From positions 558,001-622,000 of the forward strand of contig CP064970.1 in the NCBI GenBank assembly GCA_016699305.1: a DNA stretch of 64,000 nt, read 5' to 3'. Positions 24,515-32,929 of this stretch are shown here, one piece after another (the first letter of the stretch is position 1; every line of letters starts with the position of its first letter). The notes beneath the pieces are model-generated. The model made no database searches. It saw only the letters and a program-made list of their open reading frames with translations, and had not been told where the DNA came from. The translations under genes were made by a program, and so were the position numbers. Origin of the DNA: Alphaproteobacteria bacterium (GTDB lineage: Bacteria > Pseudomonadota > Alphaproteobacteria > GCA-016699305).

Positions 24515-25642
24515 ATGAAGCAGGATTTCTATGAACTACTGGGTGTGGCGCGTGACGCCGGCACCGAGGACATTAAGACCGCCTATCGCAAATTAGCGAT
24601 GGCGCATCATCCCGACCGCAACCCGGGCAACAAAGAATCCGAAGAGCATTTCAAGCGGATCAACGAGGCCTATGACGTTCTGCGCGATCCCCAAAAACGG
24701 AGCGTGTATGACCGCTATGGCGCGGGTGGTCCCGGCGGCGCGGGGGCCGAGGCGCAGGGCTTCGATTTTGGCAATATCGGCGGGATCTTTGAGGAAGTTT
24801 TTAGTGAATTCGTCGGCGCGCGGGCAGGCGGGCGCGGCGGCGCGGGTCCGGCGCGCGGCTCCGATTTGCGCTATGACATGGAAATCTCCTTGGACGAGGC
24901 ATTTAGCGGCATAGAGCGCGAGATACGTATTGCCAGCGCCGCCGCATGCGATAGCTGCAAAGGCAGCGGATCGAAACCCGGCACACAGCCGCAAACCTGC
25001 CCCACCTGTCGTGGCCATGGCCGCGTGCGCGTGCAGCGCGGCTTTTTTACTTTGGAGCAGGCTTGTCATGCATGCCAAGGCGTCGGGCGGATCATTAAGG
25101 ACCCCTGCCCTTCATGCAAAGGCGCGGGCCGCAAACGTGTCGAACGCCAGCTTTCCATCAGAATTCCCCCCGGGGTCGAAGACGGAACCCGCATCCGCCT
25201 GACGGGCGAGGGCGAGGCCGGACCCAACGGCACCCCTTCAGGCGATTTGTATGTTGTGCTGGGAATCCGCGCCCATCCCTTCTTTCAGCGCGAGGGGGCC
25301 AGCATCTATTGCCGCGCGCCCATTCCCATGACCATCGCGGCGCTGGGTGGCCAGATCGAGGTGCCGACCATCGACGGATCGCGCATCATGCTCGACATAC
25401 CGGTAGGAACCCAGACCGGCCAACAATTCCGCCTACGCGCCAAGGGCATGTCCGTCCTACACAGCGAATCGCGCGGCGAGATGTATGTGCAATCCATCGT
25501 GGAGACCCCGACAAACCTGACCCGGCGGGAAGAGGAAATCCTGCGCGAATTCGCCCGCGAACGCGGCGAACGCGAACATGAGGATACCGAAGGGGGTTTT
25601 CTGTCGAGGATCAAAGAATTCTGGAAAGATATCAGTGAATAG
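24515..25642 (+). CDS. dnaJ: Chaperone protein DnaJ
   Basis: Type I J-domain co-chaperone that stimulates a DnaK ATPase. J domain with HPD (AHHPDRNPGN, near residues 31-40), Gly-rich linker with GGPGGAGAEA, four CxxCxGxG zinc motifs (CDSCKGSG, CPTCRGHG, CHACQGVG, CPSCKGAG) and the two C-terminal beta-domains (IRIPPGVEDGTRIRLTGEGE). Length 375 aa is normal. There is no dnaK or grpE beside it; two other Hsp70-family genes lie elsewhere in the window. Could be the main DnaJ or a paralogue. Confidence 0.94.
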   Translation: MKQDFYELLGVARDAGTEDIKTAYRKLAMAHHPDRNPGNKESEEHFKRINEAYDVLRDPQKRSVYDRYGAGGPGGAGAEAQGFDFGNIGGIFEEVFSEFVGARAGGRGGAGPARGSDLRYDMEISLDEAFSGIEREIRIASAAACDSCKGSGSKPGTQPQTCPTCRGHGRVRVQRGFFTLEQACHACQGVGRIIKDPCPSCKGAGRKRVERQLSIRIPPGVEDGTRIRLTGEGEAGPNGTPSGDLYVVLGIRAHPFFQREGASIYCRAPIPMTIAALGGQIEVPTIDGSRIMLDIPVGTQTGQQFRLRAKGMSVLHSESRGEMYVQSIVETPTNLTRREEEILREFARERGEREHEDTEGGFLSRIKEFWKDISE

Positions 25643-25702
25643 CCATTCTCTTGCATAATTCCATTTAGTCGATATTCATCGTCTTGGGTCATACTGAACG
25701 GC

Positions 25703-26506
25703 ATGATGGATATTCCTGTTCCGAACTCTTCCTCATCTCCGATCTGCGCCGGTCGCAAACTGGCCGTATTCTCGGATTTCGATGGTACATTAATCGAGTT
25801 CCGCCCCATAGGCATGGTCGCGCTCGCCCCCGTCGATCAAGAGCTGCAAGACCTGCTGACGCTGTTGCTGCGTGCCATGGAAGGTGCCGTGGCGGTGGTC
25901 AGCGGGCGGGAAATGAGCAGCCTTGTCCGTCTCTTGCCGCCCGAACGCATCCCCTTGCCCATCTCCGGTTCGCATGGGGCGGAATGGCGTCTGTCCCTCA
26001 ACCAAGCCATTCAATGTATTCCGCGAGCGGTCGCATTGGACGAGGTGCATCTTCGTCTGAGACAAAGGCTGGAGCATGTAGAGAACGTCTTCCTTGAAAA
26101 CAAAGATTTTAGCGTAGCGGTTCATGATCTGAAAGCTCCCTTGAATCAGCCCATACTGAACAGCCTGCGCAGCATTGCACAGGATTTGCCGGAGGTGGCC
26201 ACTCTGGATGCCCAAGGCGTGATCGAATTTCGTATGCGCGGCGTTACCAAAGGAACGGCTGTTCAAGAGATGATGCGCCATGCGCCCTTTACCGATCGCC
26301 GACCGATTTTTCTGGGAGACGACACGACCGATCTGGATGGATTCGCCGCATGCCGCGCCATGGGCGGATTGGCGGTGTCGGTAGGAGCTAAGTTGAAAGG
26401 CCGGGGCGACCTTGACCTAGCGGGACCGGACGAGGTGCGGACCTGGCTGCGCCTTCTGGCCCATGATCCCGCCCAAGCCCTCGCCACGGCCTCTATCGAG
26501 GCCTAG
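25703..26506 (+). CDS. otsB: Trehalose-6-phosphate phosphatase
   Basis: HAD-superfamily phosphatase that dephosphorylates trehalose-6-phosphate. HAD motif I is FSDFDGTLIEF near residues 23-33, motif II VVSGRE, the cap region SGSHGAEWR, and motifs III/IV in EFRMRGVTKGTAV and IFLGDDTTDLDGF. Length 267 aa is normal. otsA is not adjacent. The product contributes to osmoprotection if trehalose phosphate synthase is encoded elsewhere. Confidence 0.9.
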   Translation: MMDIPVPNSSSSPICAGRKLAVFSDFDGTLIEFRPIGMVALAPVDQELQDLLTLLLRAMEGAVAVVSGREMSSLVRLLPPERIPLPISGSHGAEWRLSLNQAIQCIPRAVALDEVHLRLRQRLEHVENVFLENKDFSVAVHDLKAPLNQPILNSLRSIAQDLPEVATLDAQGVIEFRMRGVTKGTAVQEMMRHAPFTDRRPIFLGDDTTDLDGFAACRAMGGLAVSVGAKLKGRGDLDLAGPDEVRTWLRLLAHDPAQALATASIEA

Positions 26507-26532
26507 GCCCCGCTTTCGCCCTTCTCTGGCCC

Positions 26533-27924
26533 TTACTTGCTTACGCGCAGATTCGACAACGAGTCGCCGATGGCTCTGAACGCATCGTTCAGCTCGGTTT
26601 CCGTCGGCGAGTTGAAGTAGTAGTCCGACTGCGTGGCACAGCTCTTCAACAGGTTCTTAATGCTGGTGCCAGGGTTACCGAACGCGATGGTATACACTTG
26701 GATGTTTTTGCTCTTCATCGCGTTACAAACGGTGGTCAGTCGTTGATTTAACTTCGTCACCGCCGTGGACGAGCTGGTAGTGCCCAGCAAGCCTTGAGAC
26801 AGCCATCCATAGGCGGTAAAGACACTGCTGCTCATCGTGTTCTCACCGTCCGTCATGATCACGGCGGCTTTGTTCATGTTCGGCGCGTTGTAGTCAAGCG
26901 GCAGACCATTGGCATCCATCTCACCGCCCCAGAGACCGCGCCAACGCGGTGACAACATACGCCATCCCCATACCGCGCCATAATTGACATGCGTGTTCCC
27001 CGTGGCCTGCATGGTATTGATGGCATTGACGATGGCCGTCTTGCTGGCGGTCAGGGGCTTCATCTCTTGCGAACAGTATTTATTCGGGCCGTTATCTGTG
27101 CCCAATGGAGTGTTGTAGCTGCCGTCCCAACCATTAATCCAGTCATTGCCGCTGCTATCCGCCCAATAATACGCGTTGAAGGGCGCAACCGAGGGCGGAT
27201 CGTCGGTAGTGTCGCGATTGGACGCCGTGCGCGCCATCACACAGCCCATCCATGATGTCGGCCCCCAGTTCAGGCCGGCATAATGCGTGCCGTCGAGCCA
27301 TGCGGTGCGCGAGGAACCGATATTGACACTCTGCGCGAAAGGCACCAGGCCAATCCACAGATCGTCTACCGATTCCTTCCCACCGTATAGAATATCGACC
27401 AGCAGATTGGCGGCATTTTTTAAACTACTAAGCTTCGAGCCTGCCATGGAGCCGGTATTGTCCAGCACCATCACCAATTCCAAGCCGTTGACGGCGCGGG
27501 TGATTTCCGATTGCACGCTGACCGTGACGTTGTTGATGTTGAAGATGCGCATGAAGATCGTCGGCACCGTGGCCGAGGCCGTCATGGTCAGCACCGTCTT
27601 GTCGCTATTCACGGCGATCGACGAGCTGGTGATGCTGGCGTCCAGGTAATGCGCCGGAAAGTTGGCGCTTAGATATTTGTTGAACTCTGTCTCAACATTG
27701 GCCGTACTCACGGTCGATCCAGCCGCCAAGCCCGCCGCGTCCACCGCCGTGGATAGGCGCGATTGCACCAATTGCGTACGGGCGGTATCGATCGACAGGC
27801 CCACGAAGCCGCTGAGCGCAACAAAGGACAGAGCCACCAAGATGGCCGCCGATCCCGACTCGTCATTGGCCAGGACACGGAAGTTGCGGCAGATGGTGCT
27901 GCCAATTTTCTTTTGTGCGGACAT
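26533..27924 (-). CDS. tadG: Tad pilus assembly protein TadG-like, with von Willebrand A domain
   Basis: Exported, membrane-anchored protein of 463 aa. The N-terminal TadE/G helix is ESGSAAILVALSFVALSGFV (about residues 21-40), followed by DTARTQLVQSRLSTAVDAAGLA, typical of TadG. A von Willebrand A domain follows from about residue 150, with MIDAS-like motif VLDNTGSMAGSK and AVIMTDGENT. It ends a three-gene run with two tadE-like genes and likely acts with them in Flp pilus assembly or in adhesion. The rest of the Tad ATPase/secretin cluster is not here. Confidence 0.86.
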   Translation of the reverse strand: MSAQKKIGSTICRNFRVLANDESGSAAILVALSFVALSGFVGLSIDTARTQLVQSRLSTAVDAAGLAAGSTVSTANVETEFNKYLSANFPAHYLDASITSSSIAVNSDKTVLTMTASATVPTIFMRIFNINNVTVSVQSEITRAVNGLELVMVLDNTGSMAGSKLSSLKNAANLLVDILYGGKESVDDLWIGLVPFAQSVNIGSSRTAWLDGTHYAGLNWGPTSWMGCVMARTASNRDTTDDPPSVAPFNAYYWADSSGNDWINGWDGSYNTPLGTDNGPNKYCSQEMKPLTASKTAIVNAINTMQATGNTHVNYGAVWGWRMLSPRWRGLWGGEMDANGLPLDYNAPNMNKAAVIMTDGENTMSSSVFTAYGWLSQGLLGTTSSSTAVTKLNQRLTTVCNAMKSKNIQVYTIAFGNPGTSIKNLLKSCATQSDYYFNSPTETELNDAFRAIGDSLSNLRVSK

Positions 27925-27950
27925 GGTGCTGTTCCTCCTCTTTCCCTTCC

Positions 27951-28544
27951 CTATGGCGCCGTGATAAGCGCGCCAAGACGCGGTTTGAAGATGGCCGTCT
28001 TGTAGATATCTCCCGGTGTAATGATGTCGGACGCAAAGAAGGTCTGATAGTCGTAATAGACTTCGGCCACGATCACATTGTCCTTTTCATTCAACGTCAA
28101 TCCATTAGGTAGAGCCGCCGTAGCGTTGATGTTGCCCAGCTTGCTGGTGCGGGCCAATGTGCCTCCACCCGTATAACGCCAACGGACCGTCGCATTGGCC
28201 TGCCCTTGGGCGCGATAGACAGACGTGATGATGACGACGCCTTTGGCCCCAAACTCGAAAGGATCCATGATTTCAGGCGCGGCGATAAGCGTCTGTCCCA
28301 AGCTCGCTGACGTCACTTGATCGGACTGAGCGATGATATCGGCAATGGTATAGGACGTTCGCTCAATCTTCTGGTGCAACAGCAGACAGCGCGCCAATTC
28401 AAAGCCGCCCAGCATCAGCGTGACGACGATCGGGACGACCAGGGCGAATTCCACCGCCGCGATGCCCTTCTGGTTTTTCCAAAAGCCGCATCGTGAGGCC
28501 GGGCGAGACGCCCTGGTGTTATGGGCCTGCGGCATAGGGTTCAT
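27951..28544 (-). CDS. TadE-family pilus assembly protein
   Basis: A 197 aa pseudopilin-like protein. The TadE signature is AAVEFALVVPIVVTLMLGGF (residues about 29-48), preceded by a basic leader WKNQKG with the Gly that prepilin peptidase would recognise. The rest is a small periplasmic domain (TSVYRAQGQANATVRWRYTG). It overlaps the preceding tadE-like gene by 26 bases, so coupled translation is likely. Confidence 0.86.
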   Translation of the reverse strand: MNPMPQAHNTRASRPASRCGFWKNQKGIAAVEFALVVPIVVTLMLGGFELARCLLLHQKIERTSYTIADIIAQSDQVTSASLGQTLIAAPEIMDPFEFGAKGVVIITSVYRAQGQANATVRWRYTGGGTLARTSKLGNINATAALPNGLTLNEKDNVIVAEVYYDYQTFFASDIITPGDIYKTAIFKPRLGALITAP

Positions 28545-29115
28545 TTTTCACCACGATTCTTGATGACACCGTGAAGGTTCCGTCATGGCCCATAAGATCG
28601 CCCATCATCGGCGTAAAGAGTTTCCAGGGATAACTGATCGTATAGACCACAATATCCCCAGCCGAACCGGTGCCTTCGGTGCCCCGGTCCAGGTCGTATT
28701 GGTCATTGTGGTTAACATCCGTATAGTTTTCGCCCTCGTCCCACTGGCCATTGCCATCGGCGTCGATGAACGGCTCGGGCTGGCCGATCTGGCTGAATGA
28801 CGTGTAGGTCTTGGTGTCCATAACGACCTTGCTGATGTCAATGAACGGTCCTGCACGCTGGGTGATGGCGGCCATGATGGTGGCTTCTCGGGTCATGCCC
28901 GATTGAACGTAACCCGTCTTACCGGTGCGCGAGGCGCTAAAGGCAGCGCTTTCCATAATATGGGTCACAAAGAAGATCATCGAAACCTCGATGGTGCCGA
29001 TGATCAGCATCGCCAGAATGGGCAAGATCAACGCAAATTCCACCGCCGCCGTGGCGCGGATATCGCGCATCAAGCGGGACAGAAATCCTTGGCGTTGTCT
29101 GCATACTCTTGCCAT
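28519..29115 (-). CDS. TadE-family protein with EF-hand-like calcium loops
   Basis: A 198 aa TadE-family protein with helix AAVEFALILPILAMLIIGTI at about residues 23-42. The periplasmic part contains an insert with a loop DADGNGQWDEGE, which fits the D-x-D-x-N-G-x-x-D-x-x-E pattern of EF-hand/dockerin calcium sites, followed by DVNHNDQYDLDRG, a second acidic repeat. Such an insert is not part of the standard TadE fold as I know it. First gene of the tadE-tadE-tadG run. Confidence 0.82.
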   Translation of the reverse strand: MARVCRQRQGFLSRLMRDIRATAAVEFALILPILAMLIIGTIEVSMIFFVTHIMESAAFSASRTGKTGYVQSGMTREATIMAAITQRAGPFIDISKVVMDTKTYTSFSQIGQPEPFIDADGNGQWDEGENYTDVNHNDQYDLDRGTEGTGSAGDIVVYTISYPWKLFTPMMGDLMGHDGTFTVSSRIVVKNEPYAAGP

Positions 29116-29293
29116 TGCCGACTCCTATCGAACCTCGCGCACACACACGAGGCGACCGAGACATGTGTTTGACACACTCCGTCATCTTGACTGTATCAAG
29201 TCGGCTTTGATGAAAGCTTAAGAGTGGCGCGATATTTCGCTAAATGAGGCGTAAATGCCTGTGTCATTACGTAGCTATATCGTTATGCGACTG

Positions 29294-29368
29294 TGGTTGG
29301 GGCGCCAGGATTCGAACCTGGGGATGGCGGGATCAAAACCCGCTGCCTTACCGCTTGGCTACGCCCCA
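29294..29368 (-). tRNA. tRNA-Gln (anticodon TTG)
   Basis: A 75 nt cloverleaf on the minus strand including an encoded CCA. The acceptor stem is TGGGGCG/CGCCCCA, the discriminator is A, the anticodon stem-loop is GCGGG-TTTTGAT-CCCGC with anticodon TTG, and the T loop is GGTTCGAATCC. It is flanked by the tadE operon and the eipB-like gene. Confidence 0.97.
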
Positions 29369-29453
29369 ATACGCCGCACAGAGGCGCAAACCATAGCACA
29401 GCCACAGCGCAGAGCAAGATGCTCGCGTGACGGCCCATTCAATGGCTAAGCCT

Positions 29454-30395
29454 TTATTTTTGCGCTTGTTCTCCCGTACATAGACTTGGGGGGAGACGGT
29501 TGATCGACCTCAATGTCGCTGTAATAGTAAAGTCGCCGTAATTGATAGTCGCTTCTCGCATCACGCCGTTTTCCAATAGGACAATATCGCTTTCCTGATT
29601 GGGTTTGAGATCATTGTTGTTATCCGAGAAAAAAGCCAGATGGACATTCCAGCCAGGGGCATTGAGAAGATCGGCATCCACTTGTGCATCTTGATTTTGC
29701 TCTTCTTTATTACCGTCTCCGTCACGATGATCGGCCAGAGGAATGGGCTGAGAGTCAGGAGCCTTGATCGGGGCGATCTTATCCACCCTGGACAATATAA
29801 AGGCTGAAATATCGCTGTAACCTTCCTCGCCATCGCCGTCAAACACCGTGAAAGTCGCAAAATTCTCGTGGTCCATTGCCATTTGCAGCAGTTTCAACAC
29901 ATGCTGCGTCGGGAAAACCGTGCCCGTGGGCAGGACCGCTTTCTTTGCCTTGGGCAGATCGAAATGCGCCTGTCCGCCGGCCAGCCCGCGCTGCACAGCA
30001 TGGCCGCGATATTCTTCCTGATCCTTGCCGTTTAACTGACGGCGAATCTGAAACCGAAAGCGACTGCCATCCTTGGCCTCCCAGCTTGTCTGACTGGTCG
30101 TCATGGCGACGGTGCTGTCATTGACGTTCAACAAATCCACGGCGAAATTCTGCTGGCTGGTCCAGCCATCACAGGCGTCCCCCCATTCCATGACGATCTT
30201 GCCCTGCGCGCCGCGCACATCGCTCTTCCCGGCCACGTTACCCAGCTTGAGATCATAAACGGCACGGTGCGGTGCCAATTTACGAACGATCTCTTCCATC
30301 GAAGCTGTCGCTGCGGGTGCGGGCGCGCCGCATGCCGTCAAGGCCAATAGGAGGAACGCTCCCATCTTATGACGCCGGATCACTGGCTTGAGCAA
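29454..30395 (-). CDS. eipB: EipB-like envelope integrity protein (DUF1849)
   Basis: Alphaproteobacterial periplasmic beta-spiral protein; in Brucella EipB supports envelope integrity. The family core is LAPHRAVYDLKLGN, VMEWGDACDGWTSQQNF, LPTGTVFPTQHVLKLL and the C-terminal LLENGVMREATINYGDF to LPPSLC. The Cys of ACDGW and the C-terminal Cys match the conserved disulfide pair. An acidic insert (DHRDGDGNKEEQNQDAQVD) is longer than in typical members. Start: I propose the TTG at 30395, which has AAGGGA upstream and gives a basic n-region and lipobox LTAC; ATG 30365 lacks a ribosome binding site and the longer frame to 30491 looks unconserved. Confidence 0.83.
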   Translation of the reverse strand: MLKPVIRRHKMGAFLLLALTACGAPAPAATASMEEIVRKLAPHRAVYDLKLGNVAGKSDVRGAQGKIVMEWGDACDGWTSQQNFAVDLLNVNDSTVAMTTSQTSWEAKDGSRFRFQIRRQLNGKDQEEYRGHAVQRGLAGGQAHFDLPKAKKAVLPTGTVFPTQHVLKLLQMAMDHENFATFTVFDGDGEEGYSDISAFILSRVDKIAPIKAPDSQPIPLADHRDGDGNKEEQNQDAQVDADLLNAPGWNVHLAFFSDNNNDLKPNQESDIVLLENGVMREATINYGDFTITATLRSINRLPPSLCTGEQAQK

Positions 30396-30547
30396 TGTCG
30401 TTCCCTTGACGTTCGATTCACAAAGGCGTGAGTACAGACTATAGGGCGTGCAAGGCCTGGGAACAACATGGAGCATATATTCCGATTGCATGGCGGTGTG
30501 CTATACAATCCCCCTGATAGATTTATGCATCCAAGGACACACAGATC

Positions 30548-31909
30548 ATGACCGAGTCGGCTAAGCCCGCTCCCCTACGCGCCACCGATGGCATTTTGCG
30601 GGTGATTGAGATCATGGCGCGTTTGCGCGATCCGGAAACGGGCTGCCCGTGGGACCTGAAGCAAGATTTTCGCAGCATGACCAAACATGTCATTGAAGAA
30701 GCCTATGAGGTGGCCGAGGCCGCCGATTCAGGCGATACCGACCATTTGCGCGAGGAACTGGGTGATTTACTGTTACAGGTGATATTTTACGCACAACTTG
30801 CTGAAGAAAAAGGAATTTTTGATATCAATTCCATCGCCAATGGCTTGGCGGACAAGCTGATTTCTCGCCACCCACATGTTTTTGGGGACGAGCAAGCGGC
30901 AACGGCAGATGACGTAATGCGTATCTGGAGCGCCCGCAAAGAGGCAGAAAAAGCGCAAAAACTGACGGCACCAAACGATAAGCCAGACTATATCATCAGC
31001 GTCCCCGCATCTTTGCCCGCCATGCTGCGCACGACAAAATTACAGGAAAAGAAGAATAAAACGGGCTGGGATTGGGCAACAGGTCAAGATGCCCTTAACA
31101 ACATCAAAGATGAGATCGCCGAGGCGAGGGCCGAATTGAACGACGAAAACCCTGGGGCCTTATATCAAGAGCTGGGGGATGTTTTGTTCTCAGTCGTCGC
31201 CACGACCCGTTTTTTGGGATTCGACCCCGAAGCCGTACTGCGCGCCTGCAATCATAAATTCGAGGGTCGCATCTGGGGCATAGAAGACATTCTCCATGCC
31301 CAGGGACGCCGGATCGAAAACACCTCAGCCCAAGAAATTCAAGACCTGTGGATCGAGATTAAGCAGCACCGAAAAAATGGTGAATTTCTGACGCCCCGAT
31401 CGCCGCGCGAGGATTATTTCTTGAATATTCCCGCAGCATTGCCCGCCATACGCCGAACAAGCCAGATGGAAGAAAAGAAAAACGCTATGGGATGGGACTG
31501 GGTGTCGAGCGATTCGGCCCTGCAAAAGATTCTGGATGAATTGGAGGAGGCCGTTGTTGAACTGGATATCAATAATCGCACCGCCCTTGCCGATGAAATG
31601 GGCGATGTGATCTTCGCCAGCATCGCCTGTATCCGGTATATCGGCTACGATCCGGAAGAGGTTCTGAATGCCGCCAATGATAAGTTTGAACGCCGATTCC
31701 ATGTCATTGAGGACCGCTTGCACCAAGAAGGCCGCAGGCTGCATCAGGCATCTGCGAGTGAAATTCAAGACCTGTGGGTCGCCGCAAAGCGCCAAGAAAA
31801 GCTGTCGGCCCCGGTTGATAAGTCTGCCATCACAGCACCACGGACCATGAATGGGACCTTCACACGAGAGAGTCTGGACCTACCAATTTACGCTGTGGCG
31901 AACTCCTGA
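30548..31909 (+). CDS. mazG: Nucleoside triphosphate pyrophosphohydrolase MazG with three MazG domains
   Basis: MazG hydrolyses NTPs to NMP and PPi. Standard MazG is about 265 aa with an N- and a C-terminal MazG domain; this protein is 453 aa. Domain 1 (about 10-130) has GCPWDLKQ, EEAYEVAEA and EELGDLLLQV. Domain 2 (about 147-282) has GWDWATGQDA, DEIAEARAEL and QELGDVLFSVV. Domain 3 (about 288-417) repeats domain 2: GWDWVSSDSA, DELEEAVVEL and DEMGDVIFASI. Domains 2 and 3 agree at roughly half their positions by eye, including QEIQDLW/SEIQDLW ends, so the C-terminal half was duplicated in tandem. All three keep the acidic E-x-x-D metal motif. Stands alone. Confidence 0.93.
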   Translation: MTESAKPAPLRATDGILRVIEIMARLRDPETGCPWDLKQDFRSMTKHVIEEAYEVAEAADSGDTDHLREELGDLLLQVIFYAQLAEEKGIFDINSIANGLADKLISRHPHVFGDEQAATADDVMRIWSARKEAEKAQKLTAPNDKPDYIISVPASLPAMLRTTKLQEKKNKTGWDWATGQDALNNIKDEIAEARAELNDENPGALYQELGDVLFSVVATTRFLGFDPEAVLRACNHKFEGRIWGIEDILHAQGRRIENTSAQEIQDLWIEIKQHRKNGEFLTPRSPREDYFLNIPAALPAIRRTSQMEEKKNAMGWDWVSSDSALQKILDELEEAVVELDINNRTALADEMGDVIFASIACIRYIGYDPEEVLNAANDKFERRFHVIEDRLHQEGRRLHQASASEIQDLWVAAKRQEKLSAPVDKSAITAPRTMNGTFTRESLDLPIYAVANS

Positions 31910-31986
31910 CATCGTCAGAGACAGACGACATTCCTGAAAGCTCCCCGCACGTCACGCACGGTGCCAGCAATCATCATGGATAAAGA

Positions 31987-32886
31987 TCAATAACGATTCG
32001 CAGCGAAGAAATCCTCAACGGCAGAAACATACGCGCGGTTGTTGTCCAGATACGCCAAATGACCACTCTCGGGAATGATGCTCACCACGGAACCCTTGAT
32101 CAGCTTCTGTGCTTCCCGCATCGTCTTTGGCGTTACAGTGTCATATTCACCGCAAAGCAATAGCGTTGGAACGACAATTTCAGCCAATCGAGAAAACACG
32201 TCGAAGTCTTTCAAAAGACCCTGACAGCTAAATTCGCTCGGCCCCCACATGGCCATGTATATTTGCCTTACTGTTTTGTGCCGGTGTTTAAGCAATATGC
32301 TTCGATTTTCATTGGATCGTAGAAGATGAAGAGAAGAAAAAAGATCATCTGCGGCTTGATACGCAGCAGAACTCGTCGTCCCGTTGGCTTCGCAAGAGCG
32401 TATCGTTTCTTGAACATCGGACGGCAATTCCGCCATTAATTCATTGCAGTCATCAATCCACTTTTTTGTTGAAAGGAGTGGGCACGATAAGACGAGTCCT
32501 GCAACTTTTGTCGGATTGTGTATGGCAAAATAGGCGGCCAGGGCACCACCCCAGGAATGGCCAAAAAGAATAACTTTGTCCTTTCCAAGATGCTTCATAA
32601 GGCAAGAAATCTCATCTGCAAAGCGCTCAACCGTCATTAAGTCGGGGGTAAGTTCAGCCGGAGAGTAATACGAGCCAAGCTGGTCGTAAAAAACGACAGG
32701 CCTTTCATCAGCAAGACTTTCAAGGCCATCACACATAGCAGAATGAGATCCTCCAGGTCCGCCGTGCACGAAAACGACAGGCGTCCTTGCAGTCTTATCG
32801 GGATCATGCGGTTCATAATACCTGCAGTGGATATTTCCACCTATGACAGGAACTGTTCCGGTTTTTTCTAGTGTGTGGTGCATCAT
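31987..32886 (-). CDS. Alpha/beta hydrolase, proline iminopeptidase-like
   Basis: Peptidase S33-family hydrolase of 299 aa. The oxyanion motif HGGPGGSHSAM is near residue 41, the nucleophile elbow GHSWGG (Ser) near residue 109, the acid in LLCGEYDTVTP and the catalytic His in PESGHLAYLD. The HGGPG plus GHSWGG combination is typical of proline iminopeptidases and tricorn-interacting factor F1-like enzymes. Which N-terminal residues it cleaves cannot be read. It ends the unit after the long Hsp70 gene, 43 bases downstream of it. Confidence 0.85.
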   Translation of the reverse strand: MMHHTLEKTGTVPVIGGNIHCRYYEPHDPDKTARTPVVFVHGGPGGSHSAMCDGLESLADERPVVFYDQLGSYYSPAELTPDLMTVERFADEISCLMKHLGKDKVILFGHSWGGALAAYFAIHNPTKVAGLVLSCPLLSTKKWIDDCNELMAELPSDVQETIRSCEANGTTSSAAYQAADDLFSSLHLLRSNENRSILLKHRHKTVRQIYMAMWGPSEFSCQGLLKDFDVFSRLAEIVVPTLLLCGEYDTVTPKTMREAQKLIKGSVVSIIPESGHLAYLDNNRAYVSAVEDFFAANRY

Positions 32887-32929
32887 GGAATCAGCCTGCG
32901 TCCTGCCGTTAAATTTAGCTCATTCACAA

